From Lepidurus packardi (lineage: Eukaryota; Arthropoda; Branchiopoda; Notostraca; Triopsidae): a stretch of DNA of 64,000 nt. The DNA lies in assembly GCA_023053545.1 (NCBI GenBank), contig JAKZAN010000004.1:9920001-9984000 (forward strand), given 5' to 3'. The first letter of the stretch is position 1, and every line of letters begins with the position of its first letter. The translations under genes and the position numbers were made by a program. Positions 11,078-22,140 of the stretch are shown here, in pieces. The notes under the pieces were generated by a model, which was not told the DNA's origin, did not search any database, and saw only the letters and a program-made list of their open reading frames with translations.

Positions 11078-12328
11078 ATTTTTTGGAGACGCTGGATCAG
11101 TCTGCTCACATATAAAAAGAAAAAAAATTAAAACAAACACTGACCAATTTGCATGATAGGACAATCGATAACTTACCAGTAATTGGTGGATTATTTAACA
11201 ACTGAATACAGATAGAGCAAGCATCAGTTTATCGGCAACCACCTGTATATTTACAGTATTCTGGCACTTGCCATGGCAACGGCATTGCGAGCGACTACAA
11301 CAGAAAAACGGGAATGAATTCCGAACTACTAATTAAAAGACTTACGTAGAATTATTAAAATCAGCGTAACGAAATCTTGGAGTGCTTTAATTTCTTTCTT
11401 TCCTTCTTGCATTTTTAATGCAGTTTTGATATTTACTAAATTTTGGGGTATGATAAATTGCGAACCTTAGAGAACACATTTTTAAAATAATCATGGCAGC
11501 GATGAAAGAGGACTTCAGATGTTTTGCATTGTTATAAAAATTTTCTTTCAAGAAAGAATCTAATACAGTTATATAGCTAGGTATCGTGGGTCCAAACAGA
11601 TTTCACCTACAGGGGGGAAAACCCTACCGATACAAGACCCTAGGATTATTATAGCTGTAGCGTTATTGATCTGCATGTTAAGTCGCCTGGGGTAGTTGCG
11701 GGTCCGATACTGCGAAACCGAGCTTTGCAGCAGAGCGACATCACTCTTGAAATTCTTGTATTAATCACAATTTAGACCTTTTACCTTGATATCAGGAATA
11801 AATTTAATTATGGGTACCCAAATTATCGCTTATACAATTATGTTTTCTTGGTATTTACTGGCCAGCCGATTTAAACATCTCCCAGTACATTGTCCGAGAA
11901 ATAGAAATAGCAGAGCGTATTCACAGAATCCGCTGGGTAGATTGAAATAGTGTAATACAAGATTAAAGGAAAGTTCTATTTTTATCCAAGTAAATTTCCT
12001 ATCCCCTCAAAAAATGGAGAAATGTACCGTTTTATAGTACGAATTGCAACTACGACCACGCTTTCGACAGGACGGGTTTTCTAGGAAAAGCGCCACGCCT
12101 TCATTCCTTCATCACTTCATTCCTTCACGCCTTCATCACTTGCAATTAATGTGACGTTTGAAAACGGGACAAAGAAGTGCCTTTATCTGCTTACAGCCCA
12201 CAGCCTTGGACTCTTTCACAGATAGGCGCATTACAATACAGGCTGGTAGAAAGCAACAGCGAGGAACCGAAGTCGTGGTTTTTTCTTTGTCATTCTTTAA
12301 CGGAAATTTCTCTTAAATAGTAGTCAAA
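11078..12328. other. Intergenic region, no gene seen
   Basis: 1.25 kb between the divergent KDSR and DNAJA2 start codons. It must hold both promoters. A short tandem array of 'ccttcattc/ccttcatcac' units lies at about 12098-12142. I saw no clear canonical heat-shock element and no coding sequence. Confidence 0.6.
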
Positions 12329-14076
12329 ATGGCTGATACTAAATTGTACGATATTTTGGGAGTGGCACGCAATGTTACTGATGCTGAGCTAAAGAAGGTA
12401 ACATTAATATTACACCTTTTCTTTCTGGTATCCTTTGAACCTAAAAAGTACCGTAATATTCTTGCCTCATCATCCTCATCTCTTCCTTATACAACACAAT
12501 AGACATAACGAGTATTGCAAACTTCTAGCGTTAGTTGTTTATTTAAATTGTATATTTCCACCTTTCGTTTAAGGACACATGTTAAATTAATCTTTTTGTC
12601 TCCTTTACACGCAGGCTTATAAGAAGTTAGCCAGAGAATTTCACCCTGACAAGAACCCAGAACAAGGAGACAAATTTAAAGAGATTTCGTTTGCTTACGA
12701 AGTGCTTTCGGACCAGAGGAAGCGAGAAATCTATGACAAACATGGACTTAAAGGGTTGCAAGAAGGTGCCGGGCCAGAGGGGCCTTTTGGTTCCGATGAT
12801 CTCTTTTCTCATCTTTTCGGAGGAGGACTTTTTGGCATGGGAGGCCCTAGAGGTGGTGGCAGACGTCAAAGACAAAGGGGAGAGGATACAATTCACCCAC
12901 TCAAGTACTGTCGCTTTATTTTTGGATTTTTAATAATGCTAACCTTGCGTTTGTGTTAGGGTTTCATTGGAAGACGTCTATAATGGCAAAGTTTCCAAGC
13001 TACAGCTTAGCAAGAGTATTATTTGCACTGGGTGTGACGGGTAGGTCCTTCTAAATTAAACGATTATGTATTGTCATTTACGTGATCTTTCAGTCAAGGA
13101 GGCAAAGCTGGAGCCATGACGAGTTGTGCAAGCTGTGGTGGCAGAGGAATCAAAGTCACTTTAAGACCGTTGGGCCCTGGAATGATGCAACAGATCCAAT
13201 CTGTTTGTCCGACTTGCAACGGAGAAGGTAAAACTTTGGTTATAGCTTGAATTCAAAACTTCCACCGTGTATGTTTGATTTTAAAAGGTGAAATAATCAA
13301 CGAGAAGGATCGTTGTAAAACATGCAAAGGCAAGAAAGTCACGAATGAGACAAAGATTTTGGAAGTTCATGTCGACAAAGGCATGAAAGATGGTCAAAAA
13401 ATTCTGTTTCGAGGCGAGGGAGATCAACAGGTAAATCCAGAATTTCTTTCGTAGATGTCAGATTTTATAGTGAATTTTTTTTCTTTTCAGCCTGGTGTGG
13501 AGCCTGGTGATGTAGTGATTGTCTTGCAATTAAAGCCACACGAAAAGTTCCAGCGGCAAGGCAACGATTTGCATGTCAGCCAAAATGTCACTTTGACGGA
13601 AGCATTGTGTGGATTTACGTTTTTGTTGAAGCATCTGGATGGCAGAGACTTGGTTGTTCGTCACCCTTCAGGACAGATTGTGGAGCCTGGCTCTACTAAA
13701 ACCGTCCCTGGCGAAGGAATGCCTTGTTACAGAAATCCTTTCGAAAAGGGCAATCTTTTCATCAAGTTTGATGTTAACTTCCCTGATAACAATTTTGCTG
13801 ATGAAAGCCAGCTAAAGGTACATAAGAAGAAATGGCAAGTGCTGGAAATCACTAGCTAAAATTTGTCTCTTCTTTCGGATTTCGTAGACTTTGGAAACAC
13901 TGCTACCACCTAGACCTAGTTTTACGCTACCGCAGGGTGAACATGTTGAAGAAGTCGATCTTCACGACTACAACCCAGAAGACCGACGCAACCATGCTAG
14001 CGGTAGCCGAGAAGCTTACGATTCCGACGAGGAAGAAGGTCGTGGCGGCCCAGGTGTTCAATGTGCTCACCAATAA
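12329..14076 (+). CDS. DNAJA2: Type I Hsp40 co-chaperone DNAJA2-like (7 exons)
   Basis: A J-domain co-chaperone that delivers clients to cytosolic Hsp70 and stimulates its ATPase. Exons are 12329-12397, 12615-12904, 12960-13040, 13094-13227, 13288-13430, 13491-13817 and 13888-14076. They give 410 residues (human DNAJA2 412). The order is a J-domain with HPD (EFHPDKN), a Gly/Phe-rich linker ([10 protein letters not shown]), and four zinc-binding CxxC repeats (CTGC, CASC, CPTC, CKTC). The two beta-sandwich client domains and an acidic tail follow. The final residues CAHQ are a CaaX farnesylation motif, identical to the vertebrate tail. The 3' UTR probably runs to the AATAAA at 14489-14494. Confidence is high. 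DNAJA2 fits better than DNAJA1 because of the tail. Confidence 0.97.
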
Positions 14077-14488
14077 CATCGTAACGCATCCGTTGAGCAA
14101 TCTGTCAGTTTGGCAACAGTTTGGTATAAAAGCTGCTGCTTGTATAATCCGGATAAGGCAAACTTTTTAGGTTTTCTGATTGGATACATTTGCTTGTCTT
14201 GATGAAAGCAGGCGACTAACAAGCAGCTAGACTGCTTGTGGTACTGATCTGTGGTATTTTTGGGTTGTTCACCCCAAGTTCTTTCTTTTTTTCATTTCAT
14301 ATAGGTTTTAATTAGACCCCGAATTTCAGTATCCATTCTTTTGTCTCGTTTTTCACTTTTGTGGTAAGTGAAACCCTTGCCGAGTTGCCCTTCACCAGAA
14401 CAAGCAGACCATTCCTGTGCAGGCAGATTCAGTAGTCGAACTGAAGAATGCGATTTAAAATTACCCCTTGTTTACAGTTAAATAGGAA

Positions 14489-14494
14489 AATAAA
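14489..14494 (+). terminator. Polyadenylation signal AATAAA, DNAJA2
   Basis: A canonical hexamer about 410 bp after the DNAJA2 stop. The following 14500-15546 stretch shows no convincing gene. It contains short open frames without family signal and the ORC4 promoter and 5' UTR. Confidence 0.6.
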
Positions 14495-15546
14495 AAAGAC
14501 CTTAAGGGATTTATCTGATCTTTATTTACTCTCCGCACGCCACAAACTCTCCTCCAGTAAGTGCAAACAGTTTAGTAGGCGAAAGACGAACGGCCGAAAT
14601 TTACGAGAATGAAAGAACACGTGTTCAATTCGGAAACGAGATCGAGTTTAAGTTTAGTTTTGGGCGAGTGTCTGTGTCATGTACGGTGTCTGTGGCCTTG
14701 GGTGTAAGATTTGTTTGGAGATTATCGTCGTGAATTACATCTTCCGTTATCAGTTATGCAGTTTATCAGGAACAAGCACAGTTCTGAACTGTTATTTCTC
14801 CGAAAGTCAACCGACCACATGCACGCCATTAGTGTCTTGTCAGCTCGTGGTATCATTTATTTTTATTGTCTGATTCCGAGTACTAAAATACCGTTATCCG
14901 GTACGGAAAGAGTGGGTATCAGAGAAAGTTTTATGTAAGCATGTTCCAAGTTTTCCGGGAAGTCAAGGAATGCAAAGATTAATAGTAACAGTCTAGGGAG
15001 ACAGAAGGTGAAAGGTCACTATAGCTGTAGGTGCTTAAATGTTCAGGGTCAAACTTTTTCTGACACAAAGAAAGTGGACAAGCGTCCGTCAGTCTTTCCA
15101 TCACCAAAGAAGGTCGAACCCGCTAAACAAACTTTCAAAAAGGCCTTCCGCATCATTGAGGTTAAGTGTTGAAACGACATGCGTGCGAAATTTAATGCAT
15201 GTCCCTTAGCACATTCCGAAATTGTTACATATTACGACTTATCGCTTCTAAATGGGTGCTGCGCATGAAGGTATAAGTGATGAACACGACCGATACTACT
15301 AGAACGTCGAGCCATTTTATCGCGGGTTTGTGACGCCCAGCTGGTGCGGATTGCGAGGTTTTGTCGTGAAGTAGGGGTAGCCTAAGGCTGACAAGTTTTA
15401 AACCACAAAACGGTACGATTAGCCAAGTCTTTTTCTAGAAGCAAGGTTTTCCAACTGATTGATACTGTGAATATACGAAAGCGCGCTTTTCTCCAGTAAG
15501 TATAAAGTTAAATTTACTGACCAATCCACCCTTGTTTTACGCAGTC

Positions 15547-17357
15547 ATGGAGCAGTCTAAGAAAACAAAAATTGCTGAAACCCAAATTGACTTGTGCCGC
15601 TCGATCTTGAGAGCCCGGCTAAGTCCCATTGGATTTAGGCAGTCAGCAGATCTGAAAGTCTACGAAAGTCAACGGACTCACTTAGAAGATATTATTCGAA
15701 GGGCTGTCACAATTGGCGAGAGCAATTCTGCACTAATTATAGGACCACGAGGCAGCGGCAAAACCGCTGTAAGAACTAAGATTTTTTGCTTTTAATTGGA
15801 CAAAATCACTAAGGCGGGATAAACTAGTTGTTAGATACTGTGCTAAAAGACTTGCAGAACACCCCAGAATGGCAAAACCAGGCATTGTCTATCCAGTTAA
15901 ACGGTTTTGTTCATACAGACGACAAGCTGGCTCTTAAAGAAATCACTTCCCAATTACGTCTTGACGAAGTCGTCAAAAGCAAAGCCTTTGCTAATTTTTC
16001 TGGTAGAGATTGAATTCTTTTTACGTTTTGTTTGATTGACCTTACATTTTGTTGAATTGTTTTCGTTTAGAAAATCTGTCGTTTTTACTAACTTCCATGA
16101 AAGATCCCGTCCAAGGTGCTAAAACGCTGATCTTTGTCCTAGATGAGTTTGATCTCTTTTGCCACCATAAAAACCAAACTCTGTTGTATAATCTGTTTGA
16201 CGTAGCGCAAGCTGCTCAGGTAGAAAAAGGTTCTTGCGAAGTTATATAGCAAGCCACTTAAAGACTACTCTTAATTTAGTCACCCATTTGTGTTATTGGT
16301 TTGACCTGTCGATTGGACGTTATCGAGTTACTCGAAAAGCGAGTCAAGTCCCGGTTCTCACATCGACAGCTCTATTTGCTAGACAAGCCCTCATGGGATG
16401 AATACGTTGAGCGCTTTTGCGTGTTATTAAGTCTCGGAAAAGCAGATCATAATTTGCCTGTTCGATTCTGCAAAGATTGGGACGCTCACATTAGGCAATT
16501 AAGCACGCAACCACAAATTCAGGAATTGTTAAAGCGCCAGTACGCTCGTGATACCAGTTTCCGGCCTTTACGACAAATCTTGGTAAAAAATACTACGATT
16601 GGTAGTACAATTGGTAATACTACAATTGGAGTCTTACATTCATATCCACCTAGTTGATACCGGTAAGCCAGTTAAGTCAGGGTCGTCCTAAATTGGAGCC
16701 AAGTGCCATAACATTGGCCGATGAGCAACTCCATGTTAACCCGAACGAATTGGCTATTAAAAGCTTATCGGCCTTGCAAATTTACCTCGTTTTGGCCATG
16801 AAATATCTCGACGATGTGTACGAGCACCAACCCGCCAATTTCGAAATGGTCTTTGCGGAATACTTAAAATTCGCGTATAGGTTTTCGTCCATGCGAGTTT
16901 TTGAGCGACCTGTTGCACTGAAAGCCTTCGAACAATTAGAAGTAAAAATTGTCTAATTGTTTAGAACAGTGGTTTTCAAACTTTTTGATTCGTGGTTCCC
17001 CTGACACAAGAACGACACACCGCGGCTCCGTCCGGCATATAATGCTATATAATCCCAAATAGCCAACCGCTTTTGCCAAAGACCCGTGGCTCCCCTAGGA
17101 GCCGCTGCTCACAGTTTGACAACCACTGGTCTAGAACATGTAAAGATGTTGAGTCTACATTTGTTTTTTTTTCCTTGTAGAGTATGGAATTGATCAAAGC
17201 AGCAGACAGAGCTGGCAATACCTCCAAAACTCAGAAGGAATATGTTCTCTTTCACTTGCTCGTCAACTCTCAGGAATTGAAATCTAGTTTGCATTCCATG
17301 ACGGGCTTACCTTCGGATATCAGTCAGTGGATAGGAACTTGTACATTGTCGTTTTAA
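15547..17357 (+). CDS. ORC4: Origin recognition complex subunit 4 (6 exons)
   Basis: An AAA+ ATPase subunit of ORC, which marks replication origins and loads MCM helicase. Exons are 15547-15768, 15828-16002, 16071-16219, 16280-16582, 16672-16941 and 17181-17357. They give 431 residues (human 436). Walker A is GPRGSGKT and Walker B is FVLDEFDLF. Sensor and lid residues follow ([20 protein letters not shown]). The C-terminal winged helix includes [22 protein letters not shown] and ends [11 protein letters not shown]. The acceptor of exon 5 could also be 9 bp further in, with the frame unchanged. Intron 5 carries a small hAT-type element at 16967-17128. Confidence 0.95.
16967..17128. mobile_element. 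Non-autonomous hAT-type element in ORC4 intron 5
   Basis: A 162-bp insertion with terminal inverted repeats CAGTGGTTTTCAAAC and GTTTGACAACCACTG (one mismatch over 15 bp). It is flanked by 8-bp target-site duplications gtttagaa (16959-16966) and gtctagaa (17129-17136), which match at 7 of 8. The CAGTGGTT...CAAAC end and the 8-bp duplication are typical of hAT transposons. There is no coding capacity. The intron is otherwise short, so the insertion makes up most of it. Confidence 0.88.
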
Positions 17358-18264
17358 TTTCTGTTTGTGCAGTCCTTTCCATACATGTTTCGACTTTTTT
17401 CATACACGATACCATTAATTGTACACACACGAAACTGACTATTATCCTTAAATTGCTGGTAAAGTATGCCAATATATTCTATAGTTCTTTTCTGCTATGA
17501 AAGTTAAAAGAAACATTTTCAGAATTAATTACATAGTTCTATATATGGCTGGCGGGTTGCACGCAACGTGACATAAGGGCATAGTAGCGGCGTCGTTCTT
17601 TAAGGCAAGTTCTTTTGTAATCGGAAATTAGACAGCCAGCCGTTTAATAATGAGCCCACTTTAATCATTTTCATCTGTTCAATTCGTAACCCTGACATAA
17701 ATATGGCAGTGTAATTGCAAGGCGGTGTACAGTTATCTTCCAATAGATTCTTAAATTTCCCCCCACCGCTGAAAATGCAGGTGAAATGTACGCCTATTCA
17801 CGCTGTTATGATCAGTTTCCTGCCGTAAGTGTTTATGATCTTCAATAAGTAGCTTCCTGTATTAAGATAATTGAGAGATTAGTTAATGTGCAAAAGATTA
17901 ATTATTTTTTCCCCTGAAAATGTAAGTGACAATGCTTTAATGATCAATTCTCTAGCGCAGATGTTTATGACTTCACAAATATTGCTTCGTATATACCGAG
18001 AATTGATAGTATGTGGTTACTAGGTGCAAAAAAACGGAGGATATTGATACTGCCAAGTATAGGGTTTGCTATACAGATTACGTGGGTACGCAGGATTGCA
18101 AGAAGTAGTACCTTTTGAACCAAGTTTTGTTACATTTCTTTATTGAAACCGTATGTCCCTTACAAGGTATGCTGGATATTGTATTTATACGTTTATCTTG
18201 CTATATGGCATACAAACAGAAAGAGCTAACCAGGTCATCTTTTTAGTTCAATTAAATATTATTA
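17358..18264. other. Convergent intergenic region, no gene seen
   Basis: About 0.9 kb between the stops of ORC4 (+) and sphingomyelinase A (-). It is AT-rich, and I found no coding or RNA signal. Confidence 0.6.
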
Positions 18265-20718
18265 TTAGCCGGCATTTCGCATAACGGCCAACGTGTTGTC
18301 GATGCACCGTGTTCGAGTGTCATAGTCGTCGATAACGTACGTTTCACAGATACGCTGAGCGCGACATAAGCCTTCACATTCTGTCAATCGGATGTTGACA
18401 TCCGAAAATCGATGAAATAACCTGTAATGGACTTTTTTAGTATCTAGACAGACAGTTTTATGTATAACTAGTTATTTATATAATTTTTATAATTTCGACA
18501 GGGTTACTTTGAGTAGGTATGATAGAGAGTATAATTGGTCCGCATCTGGAGTGCCAAAGAGCTCCAATCTTGAGGTGTCAACGAGGGTAATCCGTAAAGT
18601 TCTTTGGCAGAGTACAGCTTCTTCCATGTCGGAGTACCTTTCAAGTTGGCATCGGTAAGGTTCAAGGACCAAGTAGTGTGATCTAACACAGTCTAACCCA
18701 ATAGAAAATGCGACCATGTTACAATGATCGTTATTTTAAGCGAACGTTTCCTACTCGTGTGGAGCCGAATCTGTCGCCATCTACTGTGTAAATACGGTAT
18801 GCTGGGTCCATGTAATCGAAAGATGTTAAGCTAGGTCCTATATAGGCCACGTTGGTTGGAATGTGCTGGTAAGGGTCGTAGAAGACTGCATATTGATCGT
18901 AATGCGTATGCCCGTAAAACTGTCCAGTCACGGTGTCTCGGAACCTACGGTCCAATTTAATTCTTCCTGATTGGTTAGTAGAAAGTTACGTGTGGTACCT
19001 GTTTATAATTTTAGTAAATTCGCGAGTGTACACATTCCAGCAGTCGTGACTGCCAGGCGGTACATGAGCGATAATGTGCACTTTTTCGCCAATCTGCTCA
19101 GATTTTTCCAAAACGGTCTGCAGCCAGGCCAAACCAGCGCCAGGATCCGTAGCATTGTACAACAGCCACCTAAGACATTGAATGGCTCCACTTTTGCTTT
19201 CAAAATAACATATTCCAGTACGTATTGAGAGTGTAGCAGAAATTGTTGTTCATGGATACAATTCGCAAGCCGGGTCGGGCCAGAGCAGTGTAGTAGCCTC
19301 CGTAGCGAATGGTTTCATGGGTCGAGTTGGGAAGCCAATAGGACCATTTTTTGTCTGCTTCATCGTAAAGCCAAGAAATGTTGTACCGGTCTCGTATTTC
19401 TGGCGGAGGAAAACTAGGATCGTTTAAAAACGATTAGTTTTCCTTGTCGTAGTTGAATTCGTTTATAGAATGGAATTCGTTACTCGTTGAGTGGATGTGT
19501 TTCGTGGTTGCCAAAGGTGGGGAAGACCATAATGCCGGGAAAGTACTTGTGGATTAGGTCTACCAACGTGTCAAGAATCATGAGGTTTTCTTCAACATTG
19601 GTAGCCCACACCAAGTGAGGAGGCAAGTCGCCTGTCCAAACAATGTGACTGATATCCTATAGAGAGCAACGTCGGTCTAATAAAAGTATCCGAAATGTAA
19701 GGATTCGAGATTTTGGTCTAACTTTGTGGGTTGCAACGATGTGTTGGAATGCGTTTTCGATAGTGGCAAAGGGCAGGTCGCAGTTGCGGTAATCACCCCA
19801 CTTTTTGGCTTGAGCGTAAGCTTTCGATTGCGCATCTGAGAAATCGACAACTTTGGGTGTCGAATCAATCTGACAGCATAGTGGCTCTTTGCAGTCGGCC
19901 CATGAACCCACAGTGTAATGCGGGTCCCAGTGAATGTCCGTCAAGTGTAACACCTTGATAGTAGGGCCGTTTTCCTTGTAATAAAAACGTAAAATGAGGA
20001 AAGGATGTTGCTTTTCTCTTGAATAGGACACCTACTGGAATAGCTTGCCTGATAGTCAAAGGTTTAAATTGCAAACTCGGTGCAATTCTCCATTCCGCTT
20101 GGGTCGGGCTTCCCAAGGCGCAGCCATAGTCGCTGAGCAAAATCCCACATACATTAGTATCCTCTATGGGGAAGTTATCGTACATGAAGGAAAGTTGCGA
20201 CTAGAGCACATGTTTTTTTGTGTGTGGGCGAAGAAAAGTATCACGAGGGAGTACTGATTGGAATATTAATATGATTGATATTAAGGTTACTTTGAGATTT
20301 TTGGCCATCCCTTTACAGACAACCCAGGTCGTCAGTTCAAAGGCTCCACAGATGTATGTTGCCGCGTCAAAAAACAGGTCTCGTTGGCCGGATTCGAACA
20401 AGTAAAACAATAACTGCACTGCAGCTTGGCAGCCTACGCACGTGGGCATGTTTTGCAAGTGACTACCACCACTGGTAAACCCCGAGGAGGAGAGCATGTC
20501 TCGCAGCTCTCGCCTGTGTCTCGTAAGGTTGTGATCATGGTCATGGTCATGAGCAGCTCCTAGAAATTGTCGATTGAGACATACAGTTCAAAAGTGGATG
20601 TTATAATAATTGATTTCGATGTGATCACAGGTGTATGCTCACCGCAGACGGAAGCTAATGTGCCGCTCAACACTAGTCCAATCAGCAGCCAGCCCTGGCT
20701 CAAGCGACGTGCTTTCAT
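18265..20718 (-). CDS. Acid sphingomyelinase-like phosphodiesterase A (10 exons)
   Basis: A secreted or lysosomal zinc phosphodiesterase that splits sphingomyelin into ceramide and phosphocholine. Exons (minus) are 20718-20643, 20559-20291, 20200-20036, 19974-19723, 19656-19484, 19413-19222, 19169-18999, 18944-18755, 18692-18508 and 18421-18265. They give 609 residues. The order is signal peptide, a His/Asp run (DHDHDH), and a saposin-B domain (CVGCQAAV to VVCKGM). The metallophosphatase domain follows, with metal-ligand motifs TDIHWD, TGDLPPH, FGNHE, IAHVPPG and YGHTHYD. A cysteine-rich C-terminus closes the protein. It is the most divergent of the five array copies. GNHE lies within one 173-nt exon, where the others have 145+28, and an extra intron splits the IINR|FRD region. 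Intact. Confidence 0.93.
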
Positions 20719-20993
20719 CTTGTTTGCCTACTGGGGACTTGGGGAAAGGGTTCCAGAGTAGTATGTTCTGGCTACCTGGTACATTTGTATATATTTCTCG
20801 TTTTCCTATTGTGTTAATGGTCTAAAGAAAATAACACTAGCAAATCTGTTGGGAAGTTCATTACGTAGATGAATTTATTTCTTTAGAATGTGTACATCTG
20901 GAAGTTAGAGACAGGCTATAATAGCGTCTTGTTTTATTGTCACGGAGAAAGACACTTGCGTGTGAGATTGCTTCAGCGGTGAAGAAGGAGGCC

Positions 20994-21616
20994 TTATTTT
21001 CGTGAAGGCAATACAACATCACAGTGACAGTCGACCAGCAAGGAGGAGCAGATACGAGTACCGGGCTCGTTGCTAAATTTTTCCAGTAGTATGGGCTATA
21101 CATATTTTCAAATAAATTATATTAGCTTTTTATCCCAGGTATAGAGATTTGAAATGAAAAGAGTTACCAGGGAATGTTTCACCATTTGGGTGCATTGTTC
21201 AGCTGTAGTGACATTATACTCGACACAGATCTTAATTGCTAGTTGCTCCGAGTCCGTAGTCGATTGGCCATTGTTCAACGTTTGTGACTCGACTATTAAA
21301 TCCAAGGCAGTCCTGCAAGCGAGACATTTCGACAAGGATTGATTGGAGCAGTTTATGCCTTCATTTAGCAAGTGCGCATTGAAAAGTGTCCCCAAGACTT
21401 GGGTCATTAAATCCGGGGCCACCAACAGGACATCATTGTCTGGACTGCTGGCACTAGAATTGCCAATGCGCTCTGTGTCAAGAAAGAAGATAACAAGAAA
21501 GGGGTAAGGCCGTTAGTATGGATACATGTATTACATTTTGTAATTATGTACGCACCTGTGACCAGGATTGCAATAAACACAGCAAGTAAAGTTAGACGCT
21601 GCCGCTTGGCATCCAT
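20994..21616 (-). CDS. Stand-alone saposin-like protein (3 exons)
   Basis: Exons (minus) are 21616-21556, 21472-21168 and 21095-20994, giving 155 residues. It has an N-terminal signal peptide (LTLLAVFIAILVTG). One saposin-B domain follows, with its cysteines at CLAC, ICVEY, EQC, and RICSSLLVDC in the last exon. It ends in DCHCDVVLPSRK. Saposins bind or extract lipids and activate sphingolipid hydrolases, and acid sphingomyelinase carries such a domain at its N-terminus. The gene lies between sphingomyelinases A and B on the same strand and has no phosphodiesterase exons after it. It may be a truncated duplicate of a sphingomyelinase 5' half or an independent saposin gene. Lipid binding is inferred from the fold only. 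Confidence 0.8.
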
Positions 21617-22140
21617 CTTGGTTACGTGAGAGAATGAGAACTAGTTTGTTTCTTCTTACGTACGGAAGTGAACACATATGCAGTGCTTCTGCCGTGGCTC
21701 ATTGTTCTTATCGTCAGCTCATTGCACTATGCTGTACGCACATACGCGTGTGAGGGTAGAGCATAGTAGCAATACGCCATATGCGTGTTGAGATTTAAGC
21801 GCTTACGAATGAGCGTTTATGCTTGGAGGCGTAATGCTGCATGCTATATGCCTCCTAATACATGCCCTCAACTGCAGGTACGGAGGTATCGTATAGGGAG
21901 TATTGCACAGGATATGTTCCATAGGAGGTATTGCATGACATTCCTAGAAGGCATTCAAATGAAGCTGCCTTTCTCAGAAGACCTTGCACGCGATGCGTTC
22001 CACTACATACAGTAGTACGCAATTCAAAAATAGTATATAAGCTGACAAATATAAACGGGGTATACTTAGAAAATACGCAGTCTTTGTTCTGTTTAATAAA
22101 CTTTAATAAATATCACTATAATGAGCTTATAATAATAGAA

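Noticed and set aside
11720..11775. Phrase tgaaattcttgtatta resembling an 18S rRNA segment
   Set aside because: The similarity is about 16 bp, with no extension on either side, so it is treated as chance.
14679..14938. Overlapping plus-strand open frames of 64 and 75 residues
   Set aside because: No domain, no matching splice signals, and located between the DNAJA2 polyadenylation site and the ORC4 start.
20388..20402. ggattcgaac, resembling a reversed tRNA B box
   Set aside because: It lies inside the coding exon of sphingomyelinase A (FESGQR), with no A box or acceptor stem at the right distance.
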